NCBI GenBank assembly: GCA_021772565.1
Contig: JAJFLR010000097.1
Span: 1-64,000 of the forward strand
From: Opitutales bacterium
GTDB lineage: Bacteria > Verrucomicrobiota > Verrucomicrobiia > Opitutales > JAJFLR01
Direction of reading: 5' to 3'
DNA: 64,000 nucleotides
A program made the translations under genes and the position numbers. The notes beneath the pieces are model-generated. The model saw nothing but the letters and a program-made list of their open reading frames with translations, was not told the DNA's origin and ran no database searches. This document shows, piece by piece, positions 57,153 to 64,000 of this stretch. Position 1 is the first letter of the stretch; every line of letters starts with the position of its first letter.

Positions 57153-58124
57153 ATGATAACAGAAAACGACAGTAAAACTAAAACGAACACTGAATACCTT
57201 AATGACATCTATTCCGATGAGAATGATGCAAAGGCCGATTTTGATGATGTTTACGATGCTCCCACTCCTCATTCCTATATTGAAACCATGGCAAATACAG
57301 GCTATGAGATTGGCCAACAATGCCAGCCGTTTTTTGTTGAAGCAGTAAGGTTCTTACAGGAGCGAAATGGAAAAGCCTGGCCCGTTCAAATGCTTGACAT
57401 CGGATGTTCCTATGGAATTGGTTCTGCCTTGGTAAAATACAAATGTACTTTTGATGAATTGGTTGCATTTTCTGCCACTAGAGTTCCCCGAGATTATGAC
57501 TCTGCTTGCCAGGCCCTACGGCAATGGTTAAACGTGATACCGCCGGAAAATGATATTCGTTGCGTAGGGTTGGACTGCTCTAAACCTGCCATCAAGTTCG
57601 CAATCGATTCCGGGTTGCTGGATGGAGGTTTGAGTCGAAATTTGGAAGAAGGGACCGCTCCACTTACACAGGAGGAACTACAATGGTTTGAAGGCTGTAA
57701 TCTAATGATCAGCATGGGGGCGATCGGATATATCTCTGAGCGTACGTTGAATACTGTTTTTAATCATTTAGCAAAAGCGCACCCAGGTTCGCTTGGGCCA
57801 ATTGCCGTCATGTCGGTTTTGCGCATGTTCGATCTTGAGTCTATTTACGATTGTTTTGCAAAGCATGGTTTTGTTCTAAGAGAAGTTCCCGGAATCTGCC
57901 TGCCTCAACGTAATTTTGCGGATGAGACGGAAAAAAATGAAATTCTACAAATTCTTAAAACGAAAGGCACGGATTTCGAAAGTTTTGAAGCAAAAGGCAA
58001 ATTATACGCGAATCTCTTAATTGCAGCTACGCCTGATACAATAGATCTGCTTGAAGAGCGAATGTTATCAGTTCATGCCGAGCAGAGTTTGCTTAAGAAT
58101 TCATCATCATTTATTAAACGCTAA
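57153..58124 (+). CDS. Class I SAM-dependent methyltransferase near an osmolyte importer
   Basis: The frame opens at TTG 57144; the first ATG, 57153, gives 323 residues. The SAM-binding motif I is MLDIGCSYGIGSAL (near 78-91). A core strand motif ISMGAIGYISE lies at about 185-195 and a motif SVLRMFDLESIYDCFAKHG near 225-243. I recognise no substrate-specific family. Between a MarR regulator and a betaine/choline-type importer a small amine or amino-acid N-methyltransferase is plausible, but this is inference. The ABC gene starts 12 bases after its stop. Confidence 0.75.
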   Translation: MITENDSKTKTNTEYLNDIYSDENDAKADFDDVYDAPTPHSYIETMANTGYEIGQQCQPFFVEAVRFLQERNGKAWPVQMLDIGCSYGIGSALVKYKCTFDELVAFSATRVPRDYDSACQALRQWLNVIPPENDIRCVGLDCSKPAIKFAIDSGLLDGGLSRNLEEGTAPLTQEELQWFEGCNLMISMGAIGYISERTLNTVFNHLAKAHPGSLGPIAVMSVLRMFDLESIYDCFAKHGFVLREVPGICLPQRNFADETEKNEILQILKTKGTDFESFEAKGKLYANLLIAATPDTIDLLEERMLSVHAEQSLLKNSSSFIKR

Positions 58125-58136
58125 GTAGCCTTACCG

Positions 58137-58907
58137 TTGATTTTATTAAAAGACGTTTGTAAGTCATTTGATGATGGTCGCAGCCTTGCGGTTAACCGAA
58201 TTTCATTGGAAGTATCTAAAGGGGAAATTCTTGTTTTACTCGGTACGTCTGGATGCGGTAAAACCACACTACTAAAAATGATCAATCGATTGATCGAGCC
58301 TTCCGCCGGATCGATTGAAGTAAAGGGACAAAACATATTAAATCAAGATCCCGTTACCCTAAGAAGGAATATTGGCTATGTATTCCAGGGGATTGGACTC
58401 TTCCCGCATTTAACCATCGAAGAAAATATAACGATTGGCCTAAAGCTTATCGGAGTATCCTCCACTAAAAGGAAAGCCCGAGCGCTTGAGCTTTTGGAGA
58501 TGGTGAAGCTAACTCAGAAATTGAGCAAACGTTTACCTGAAGAGCTTTCTGGTGGCCAGCAACAACGGGTGGGAGTTGCTCGCGCTCTCGCTGCTGATCC
58601 TGAAGTCCTATTGATGGATGAACCGTTTGGTGCGTTGGATGCAGTTACGCGAGAAACTTTGCAAGACGAAATATTACGACTTAATAACCAACTCGACAAA
58701 ACAATCGTATTTGTTACCCATGATGTCATTGAAGCAATCGCATTGGGAAATCGAATTGCAATTCTCAACGATGGAAAGCTTATTCAATTAGGAACAAGTC
58801 ATGAGCTTTTTAGCGATCCTCAAAGCCCTATTGTAAATGACTTAATTCACAAGCCAATGCAAAGGCTTTTACGTTTGGCCGACTCATACCAATCAGATAA
58901 TACATGA
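58137..58907 (+). CDS. ATPase of OpuC/ProV-type compatible-solute ABC importer
   Basis: This 256-residue ABC ATPase starts at TTG (58137, MILLKDVCKSFDDG), the only suitable start near the canonical N-terminus. Walker A is GTSGCGKTT (about 37-45), the Q loop is YVFQGIGLFPHLT, the signature is ELSGGQQQRVGVARAL, Walker B is VLLMDEPFGALD and the switch His is in VFVTHD. The FQGIGLFPHLT block is typical of glycine betaine/choline/proline importers. There is no CBS regulatory domain, unlike OpuCA. It overlaps the permease gene by 4 bases (ATGA). Confidence 0.9.
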   Translation: MILLKDVCKSFDDGRSLAVNRISLEVSKGEILVLLGTSGCGKTTLLKMINRLIEPSAGSIEVKGQNILNQDPVTLRRNIGYVFQGIGLFPHLTIEENITIGLKLIGVSSTKRKARALELLEMVKLTQKLSKRLPEELSGGQQQRVGVARALAADPEVLLMDEPFGALDAVTRETLQDEILRLNNQLDKTIVFVTHDVIEAIALGNRIAILNDGKLIQLGTSHELFSDPQSPIVNDLIHKPMQRLLRLADSYQSDNT

Positions 58908-60496
58908 ATTGGATAGCGCCATGGATTGACTTTACTATCGAACGGTTGCCCGAATTATGGTTGCGCCTCGGAGAGCATTTCATCCTGGTTGGAGTGTCGA
59001 CGCTTATCGCAACTCTGGTTGGAATTCCCCTCGGTATATTAGCCAATCGAAATAAATGGTTGCGGGGGCCGGTTTCAGTAGGTTGTGGTGCCCTTCAGCC
59101 AATTCCCAGTCTTGCCATGCTTGCCGTATTACTCACTGTTTTTAACAAAATTGGATTTCTACCTGCCATCACTGCTCTTACATTGTACGCCTTTTTACCC
59201 ATAGTCCGCAACACGATAGCAGGGCTTGATTCTGTGTCTAAAGAAATTATTGAGGGCGCCAAAGGTGTTGGCATGACCAGAGCGCAGCGGCTTCTCTGGG
59301 TGGAATTGCCCCTCGCGTCGCCCATCATTGTTACGGGCATTCGAACGTCAGCAGTTATCGGAGTCGGCATCGCAACGTTATCTGCATTCATCGGAGCAGG
59401 AGGGCTTGGGCAATTCATCAATCGAGGACTTTCGATGTCGAATACTAACCTCATCTTATTTGGAGCCATTCCAGCTATTCTCCTTGCTTTGGCGGTCGAT
59501 GCATCTGTTGTTTTTTCGCTTTGGGGTCTTAAAAAATATCGTCGTCGTCACAGCCAACCGCTGAAAACCGGTAAAACTCTTTTCTATGGATTAATGATGG
59601 CTACTCCTGGAATACTTTTCCTATTAGGAACGCTTATTTATTTCATGCCTTTGAAACAAACGAGCCCGACATCCACACAAACGGTAATCAGAATTGGCAG
59701 TAAGAATTTTACAGAACAACTCATTCTTGGAGAACTTATGGCGCAATTAATTGAGTCGGATCAAGATTTTCTGGTGGAACGGCATTTTAATTTAGGCGGA
59801 ACCATGATTTGTCATGAAGCCATGAAAAATGGAGCGATTGATATTTATGCGGAATATACCGGAACTGGGCTTACCGCTATACTAAAACAAACAACTGCGA
59901 TCAAAGGCAGTCAGGTGTTGCAATTAGTGAGCGAGCAATACCTGGACCGATACAATATTAAATGGCTAAAACCATTTGGGTTTAATAATACTTATGCCGT
60001 CACGATTCGGAGTGAAGATAAAGACAAATTCCAGTTATCCAAAATATCTGAGCTTGCGAAAATATCCAATAAACTGAAAGCGGGTTTTACCTCTGAATTT
60101 ATGGAAAGAGAAGACGGCTACCAGGGAATACAGCAGCTCTATAATCTTTATTTTGAGAGTGTAGTTGATTTGGAGCCATCCATTATGTATCGAGCTATTG
60201 CGAACAAAGAAGTCGATGTGATTTGCGCATTTGCCACTGATGGTCGGATTGAATCTTATGAATTATATGTTTTGGCTGATGATAAACATTTCTTTCCTCC
60301 TTACCAGGCTGCCCCTATCGTGCGAAACGATTTGCTTAAAAAATTCCCCAAGCTAGAAAAACTGCTTAATACATGGGCCGGGAAATTGAATGACGAAACG
60401 ATGCAACAGCTCAATTACCAAGTAGACGAGTTGAAACGCTCTCCCCACAATGTAGCAGAAATCTTTTTGAAAAATAATGTCTTACAAAGCAGGTAA
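58904..60496 (+). CDS. Fused permease and substrate-binding protein of OpuC-type importer
   Basis: This 530-residue protein carries both membrane and binding functions. Residues 1-215 form a BPD permease with about five membrane segments and the coupling helix EGAKGVGMTRAQRLLWVELPLASP. A sixth segment (about 228-248) leads to the outer side. Residues 262-530 form a QAT-type ligand-binding domain (IRIGSKNFTEQLILGELMAQL, YAEYTGTGLT, YQAAPIVRNDLL). Fused OpuCB-OpuCC forms are known in other bacteria. The family imports betaine, choline, carnitine or proline betaine; the ligand here is not settled by sequence. Confidence 0.92.
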   Translation: MNWIAPWIDFTIERLPELWLRLGEHFILVGVSTLIATLVGIPLGILANRNKWLRGPVSVGCGALQPIPSLAMLAVLLTVFNKIGFLPAITALTLYAFLPIVRNTIAGLDSVSKEIIEGAKGVGMTRAQRLLWVELPLASPIIVTGIRTSAVIGVGIATLSAFIGAGGLGQFINRGLSMSNTNLILFGAIPAILLALAVDASVVFSLWGLKKYRRRHSQPLKTGKTLFYGLMMATPGILFLLGTLIYFMPLKQTSPTSTQTVIRIGSKNFTEQLILGELMAQLIESDQDFLVERHFNLGGTMICHEAMKNGAIDIYAEYTGTGLTAILKQTTAIKGSQVLQLVSEQYLDRYNIKWLKPFGFNNTYAVTIRSEDKDKFQLSKISELAKISNKLKAGFTSEFMEREDGYQGIQQLYNLYFESVVDLEPSIMYRAIANKEVDVICAFATDGRIESYELYVLADDKHFFPPYQAAPIVRNDLLKKFPKLEKLLNTWAGKLNDETMQQLNYQVDELKRSPHNVAEIFLKNNVLQSR

Positions 60497-60589
60497 TTTG
60501 ATATAACTTAATTAAAAGCGATTCTATCTCGACTTTCTCAATTTACGCCAAAAACAAATCAAAAGATGACATAATGGTTGTCAGTATGC

Positions 60590-60930
60590 AGTTTCTGAGA
60601 AAAAATTATTGAAAATTAAACGAGCCCTGAAAGAGCGATATAGTATCTCATGTGCTAAAGATGTTATGAAGATAAACTTTTGATAGGGATTGTGACACAC
60701 GTGAATAATTACTTCACCCGTTTGGGCTTGTAAATAAAATTAGTAATTATTCCCAAAGCGTTACTCTGGCTAGTATAGATTAACCTTTCGGGCTATGAAA
60801 ATATTTATCATATAGATAATCTACAAATATCTGTTTGCCTGTTGATGGAGCATCTGCCATTAGAAACTTCCTAATTTGATTGTGCCTGTTGTGCCCAACG
60901 TGTTAGCGGTCCACCAAATGGTGGTCTAAA
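60590..60930. repeat. Diverged intergenic repeat, copy C
   Basis: The gap 60497-61075 has no gene I can support. It contains GCCCTGAAAGAGCG (inverted form of the CGCCCTTTCAGGGC block), TTTGGGCTTGTAAATAAAA, TTCCCAAAGCGTTACTCTGGCTAG, AACCTTTCGGGCTATGAAAATA and GAGCATCTGCCATTAGAAACTTCC. These match, in the same order, the blocks of the copies near 9.3 and 23.2 kb. A CCACCA-AA-TGGTGG hairpin lies at 60911-60924. Confidence 0.5.
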
Positions 60931-61075
60931 AGTGATATCAAAAGAACACATCTAATCTGAATAGTTTCTAGTTTCAAAACATCAAAAAAATAAGATATCA
61001 ACAATTGCTTGAAGGTAATTCATTTGTTGTGTACAAAAATCTCATACGTTCTGCAGACATTGTGAAGGATAGAAT

Positions 61076-61879
61076 ATGAGTGATTATTATGTTTATGTAT
61101 ACATCGATCCTAGAAACTTTGAGGAATTCTATTTCGGAAAAGGTAAAGGATCACGAAAAGATGTACATTTGGCGGAAGATTCAGATACTGAAAAATCAAA
61201 AAGAATTAAAGCAATAAGAAAAGAAGGCTTAAGCCCTCTTATACGAGTAATAGCTCGTAATCTTTCAGAGCATGATGCACTCCTTGTCGAAAAAACATTA
61301 TTATGGAAGCTTGGTAAGCATCTGACGAATATCTCAACTGGACATTATTCGGATAACTTTAGACCACAAGATACCTTACATAAAAAATTATCAGGATTCG
61401 ACTTTAAGAATGGACTATACTATTACAATGTTGGTGAAGGTATCCATCGTAACTGGGACGACTATCGTAAATATGGGTTCATTTCAGCAGGACAAGCTCC
61501 AAGATTTCGAGATGCCATGCTTCGATTGCAAGAAGGAGACATTGTAGCTGCATACCTGAAAGGAAAAGGTTTCGTTGGAATAGGAAAAGTCACCCAAAAA
61601 GCAAAACCTGTTAGGGAAGTTTATATAAAGAATGTTCAATTGCTTGGTCTATCACTCAAATCCTCAAATATAAAGGCTAACTATAATGACATGGAGAAGT
61701 CTGAGTATGTTGCTCTAGTTGAGTGGATTGTGGCAGTGGATAGAAAAGATGCAAGATGGAAGCCTAAGAGGGGTCTTTTTACATCACAGTTAGTTACAGC
61801 ATCGCTGGATGGTCAGTCTGTGACGGTAAAGTATTTAGAGAGAGAATTTAATGTCGATATTGAGAATTTTATTGATTAA
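61076..61879 (+). CDS. GIY-YIG nuclease fused to an EVE/PUA-like domain
   Basis: This 267-residue protein starts with a LEM3-type GIY-YIG nuclease: VYVYIDPRNFEEFYFGKGKG (about 5-24), then an Arg in RIKAIRKEG, the catalytic Glu in LVEKTLLWKLG and Asn in LTNIS (about 90-105). The second half (about 118-190) is beta-rich: GLYYYNVGEG, RNWDDYRKYGFISAGQ, RFRDAMLRLQEGDIVAAYLKGKGFVGIGKV. It resembles EVE/PUA-like domains that read modified bases. Such fusions are typical of restriction of modified DNA. It lies about 200 bases upstream of the type I hsdM gene on the same strand. It could be a restriction enzyme for phage with modified DNA. Confidence 0.72.
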   Translation: MSDYYVYVYIDPRNFEEFYFGKGKGSRKDVHLAEDSDTEKSKRIKAIRKEGLSPLIRVIARNLSEHDALLVEKTLLWKLGKHLTNISTGHYSDNFRPQDTLHKKLSGFDFKNGLYYYNVGEGIHRNWDDYRKYGFISAGQAPRFRDAMLRLQEGDIVAAYLKGKGFVGIGKVTQKAKPVREVYIKNVQLLGLSLKSSNIKANYNDMEKSEYVALVEWIVAVDRKDARWKPKRGLFTSQLVTASLDGQSVTVKYLEREFNVDIENFID

Positions 61880-62084
61880 TAAAGATCGAATGCAACAATC
61901 CAAACTACAGGGCTAGATAAGGGTAGGGCTCGCTTTAATGTTTGTTCGATTTCTTAAATGTGTATTATTGAATTGATAAAGTTAATTATACAGCCAATTG
62001 CATCATTATAATTTTTAGCGTTAGTTTTTCAGAAATAAAATTCAGAATGTTCTTCAAAAAAAGTCAGTCTTTTAAAGATTAATA

Positions 62085-64000
62085 ATGGCCGAAAAAAAAA
62101 CAGCACCGAAAAACGATAAAGGCTTCGAGGAGTCCCTGTGGGATTCCGCTAACCGGTTGCGGGGCAGTGTCGAGTCTTCCGAATACAAACACGTTGTCCT
62201 GAGCTTGATTTTCCTCAAGTTCGTTTCAGACAAGTTTGAGGAGCGACGGGCGGAGCTGATCACGGAGGACAAAGAGAAATACGCCGACATGGTGGAGTTC
62301 TATACCATGAAGAATGTGTTTTACCTGCCGGAGTCTTCGCGCTGGTCTTACATTCAGCAGCATGCCAAGCAGGGAGATATCGCGATCAAGATCGACTCGG
62401 CTCTCACTGCGGTGGAAAAGAGCAATACCTCGCTCAAGGGTGCTTTGCCGGACAACTATTTTTCTCGCATCGGGCTGGATGGCAGCAAGCTCTCGGCCCT
62501 GATCGATACGATCAACAACATCGATACGGTTGCGGACAACGAGGAGGACACGGTCGGTCGGGTTTATGAATATTTTCTCGGCAAGTTTGCCGCCTCGGAA
62601 GGCAAGTTGGGTGGAGAGTTCTATACGCCCAAGTGCGTTGTCAATCTGATTGCGGAAATGATTGAACCCTACAAGGGCAAGATCTACGATCCCTGTTGTG
62701 GTTCGGGGGGTATGTTCGTACAATCGCTCAAGTTTGTGCAGAGCCATCACGGCAATACCAAAGATATTTCGGTGTACGGTCAGGAGTTTACCGCCACCAC
62801 CTACAAATTGGCCAAGATGAATCTGGCTGTACGCGGGCTCTCGGCCAATCTCGGAGAAATCGCCGCCGATACATTCTTTAAGGATCAACACCCAGACCTG
62901 AAGGCCGACTACATTATGGCTAATCCGCCCTTCAACATGAAGGAATGGCGAGCTGCCGACGAGCTGACCAACGACTCCCGCTGGGATGGCTATGAAACAC
63001 CGCCCACCGGCAATGCCAACTACGCCTGGATCCTCCACATGGTGAGCAAACTCTCCGAGCACGGCGTGGCCGGCTTCGTCCTCGCCAACGGCTCCATGTC
63101 CACCAACACCACCGGCGAAGGCGCAATCCGCCAAAAGATGGTGGAGAACGACCTCGTCGACTGCATGATTGCGTTACCGGGTCAATTGTTTTTTACGACT
63201 CAAATTCCCGTTTGCCTCTGGATACTTTCAAAAAACAAACGAGGTACCGCGCAATCACCCTCACCCCAAACCCCTCTCCCAGAGGGCGAGGGGATTACTG
63301 CCTCTGAGCATTATCGGGGAGGATTTGATTTTTCCGGTCTTGTGAAAACGGCCCGAGAGTTGCGCCAAAACCAAACACCCGCCGAAGAAAGTTTCTGGCA
63401 GGTTGTCAGGAATCGTAAACTGGCAAATCTGAAGTTTAGACGTCAACACCAAACTGGCGATTATATCGCAGATTTCTACTGTGACGAGAGGAAGTTGATT
63501 ATTGAACTCGATGGAGAAGCTCACGATTCGGAAACGCGAATTAAGAAAGACAAAAAACGAGACGCCTATCTGACCTCCAAAGGCTTCAAGGTACTAAGAT
63601 TCACAAACAGAGAATGGCTCGAATCACCCGATCAGGTTCTCGAAAAAACTGTGAAATACTGTGAAACAACTTCCCCCACTTCGACTGGGAGAGAACAGAG
63701 CAGATCTAACAACGATTCTACTACAGAGGATTTTTCCTCCTCTCCCACTGGGAGAGGTCGGGTGAGGGTAAATAACACTTTCCGCAATCGTTGCGGAGAA
63801 GTGTTATTTATAGACGCCCGAAAGATCGGCTCAATGATTAGTCGCACGCAGAAAGAACTCTTATCTGACGACATCGCTAAAATCGCCGAAACGTATCATA
63901 GTTGGCGAGCAACCCCTCACCCTAACCCTCTCCCAGAGGGAGAAGGAAATAAAAGCTCCTCTCCTTCTGGGAGAGGCGGGGGTGAGGGTGTTGAGCACTA
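62085..64000 (+). CDS. hsdM: Type I restriction-modification methylase HsdM, partial, carrying in-frame insertions
   Basis: The frame opens at ATG 62085 and has no stop up to the window end (638 codons). Residues 1-387 are HsdM: a helical N-terminal domain (LWDSANRLRGSVESSEYKHVVLSLIFLKFVSDKF lies at 18-51), the SAM loop DPCCGSGGMF (202-211), and the adenine-methylation motif NPPF (280-283). The HsdM text continues at CGEVLFIDARKIG (about 570) to YHSWRA (609). Between them about 180 residues of foreign sequence are read in the same frame, including a DUF559 endonuclease-like domain. After YHSWRA a second repeat-derived stretch begins. The gene is visibly GC-richer than its neighbours, suggesting transfer. 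Whether the methylase stays active with an inserted domain is unknown. Confidence 0.88.
   Translation, partial: MAEKKTAPKNDKGFEESLWDSANRLRGSVESSEYKHVVLSLIFLKFVSDKFEERRAELITEDKEKYADMVEFYTMKNVFYLPESSRWSYIQQHAKQGDIAIKIDSALTAVEKSNTSLKGALPDNYFSRIGLDGSKLSALIDTINNIDTVADNEEDTVGRVYEYFLGKFAASEGKLGGEFYTPKCVVNLIAEMIEPYKGKIYDPCCGSGGMFVQSLKFVQSHHGNTKDISVYGQEFTATTYKLAKMNLAVRGLSANLGEIAADTFFKDQHPDLKADYIMANPPFNMKEWRAADELTNDSRWDGYETPPTGNANYAWILHMVSKLSEHGVAGFVLANGSMSTNTTGEGAIRQKMVENDLVDCMIALPGQLFFTTQIPVCLWILSKNKRGTAQSPSPQTPLPEGEGITASEHYRGGFDFSGLVKTARELRQNQTPAEESFWQVVRNRKLANLKFRRQHQTGDYIADFYCDERKLIIELDGEAHDSETRIKKDKKRDAYLTSKGFKVLRFTNREWLESPDQVLEKTVKYCETTSPTSTGREQSRSNNDSTTEDFSSSPTGRGRVRVNNTFRNRCGEVLFIDARKIGSMISRTQKELLSDDIAKIAETYHSWRATPHPNPLPEGEGNKSSSPSGRGGGEGVEH
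63257..63769 (+). mobile_element. Terminal-inverted-repeat element with DUF559 nuclease inside hsdM
   Basis: The 513-bp segment has exact 10-bp ends, ACCCTCACCC at 63257-63266 and GGGTGAGGGT at 63760-63769. Subterminal hairpin-forming blocks lie inside each end (CCTCTCCCAGAGGGCGAGG on the left; CCTCTCCCACTGGGAGAGG on the right), and a further CCCACTTCGACTGGGAG block lies at about 63673-63690. The whole segment is open in the hsdM frame. Its ends resemble a CCCTCACCC...CTCTCCC...GGGAGAGG dispersed repeat found in many bacteria; here it carries a nuclease coding segment. Confidence 0.8.
63324..63665 (+). other. DUF559 (Vsr/PD-(D/E)xK-like) endonuclease domain within the insert
   Basis: Translated in the hsdM frame, this part reads as a DUF559 domain: ARELRQNQTPAEESFW, LKFRRQHQTGDYIADFYC, then KLIIELDGEAHD and GFKVLRFTNREWL. 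The D...E-x-D core (ADFYC, then IIELDG) with a following His is the usual active-site pattern of this Vsr-like family. No ATG starts it; a GTG at 63342 with an upstream GGGGAGGA is possible, so it is either part of the HsdM polypeptide or made by internal initiation. Confidence 0.85.
63770..63809 (+). repeat. Hairpin at the insert/hsdM junction made from hsdM codons
   Basis: AAATAACACTTTCCGCAA and TTGCGGAGAAGTGTTATTT form an inverted pair around TCG, differing by a single extra G. The right arm encodes native HsdM residues (CGEVLF). The left arm is thus an inverted copy of host coding sequence placed directly beside the element's right end. Confidence 0.7.
63914..63988 (+). mobile_element. 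Second, minimal copy of the same terminal-repeat element inside hsdM
   Basis: CCCTCACCC at 63914-63922 and GGGTGAGGG at 63980-63988 are the same ends as the larger element. Inner blocks CCTCTCCCAGAGGGAG and CTCTCCTTCTGGGAGAGG are also shared. Only about 20 bases (AAGGAAATAAAAGC region) lie between them, so it has no nuclease. It is open in the hsdM frame, starting right after codons for YHSWRA, in the loop before the conserved C-terminal part of HsdM. Confidence 0.75.

Noticed and set aside
62226-63134. Long minus-strand open frame opposite hsdM
   Set aside because: It is a shadow of the GC-rich hsdM coding strand, and the plus frame has clear SAM and NPPF motifs.
63669-63990. Repeated CTCTCCC/GGGAGAG blocks as a CRISPR array
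   Set aside because: The blocks are inverted pairs with irregular spacing and no spacers; they are better explained as ends and hairpins of the mobile element.

Overview
The window looks like a chromosomal segment of a low-GC, Gram-negative, diderm bacterium, most likely Verrucomicrobiota (Opitutales/Puniceicoccales-like) or a close PVC relative. This is inferred from gene content, not from a marker search. The supporting points are a long division/cell-wall (dcw) cluster with a MurC-MurB fusion and a LysM gene inside it, a divergent FtsZ that keeps a DLDVPTYLRR-type C-terminal peptide, meso-DAP-type MurE, several outer-membrane barrels and lipoproteins, and large secreted proteins of a kind often seen in this phylum. 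No rRNA, tRNA or CRISPR array was seen.

Layout. 0.5-6.5 kb: a minus-strand operon of a cupredoxin-fold lipoprotein, an outer-membrane porin, a type-1-copper cupredoxin and a hybrid sensor kinase; a perfect 16-bp palindrome lies upstream. 6.8-10.3 kb: a CpxP/Spy-like periplasmic protein, a small lipoprotein, a membrane-anchored helical-repeat protein and a MORN-like repeat protein. 10.3-22.5 kb: four secreted proteins on the minus strand, including a 2665-residue giant and a protein with an S74 self-cleaving chaperone domain. 23.3-29.9 kb: an FAD oxidoreductase, a MscS channel, a RelE-like protein, pssA, dnaN and an unknown membrane protein. 30.1-34.1 kb: a barrel protein, a YfiR-family protein and a hybrid histidine kinase, a probable envelope-signalling operon. 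34.1-53.5 kb: the minus-strand dcw cluster of 17 genes from mraZ to ftsZ, with four 10-bp-spaced MraZ boxes in front. 53.7-56.3 kb: a TlyA-like rRNA methyltransferase, a lipoprotein inorganic pyrophosphatase and a decayed second copy of the methyltransferase. 56.4-60.5 kb: a MarR regulator with an apparent self-operator, a methyltransferase and an OpuC-type compatible-solute importer whose permease and binding protein are fused. 61.1-64.0 kb: a GIY-YIG/EVE-like protein and an open-ended type I modification gene, hsdM.

The most unusual object is at the right end. The hsdM frame stays open across a roughly 513-bp insert with exact 10-bp terminal inverted repeats. The insert encodes a DUF559/Vsr-like endonuclease domain in frame with HsdM. 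A second, nearly empty 75-bp element with the same ends lies in the same gene, also in frame. A hairpin at the right junction of the first insert contains an inverted copy of hsdM's own codons. This looks like a nuclease-bearing mobile repeat that can live inside a coding sequence without breaking it.

Three diverged copies of another intergenic repeat family occur near 9.3, 23.2 and 60.7 kb.
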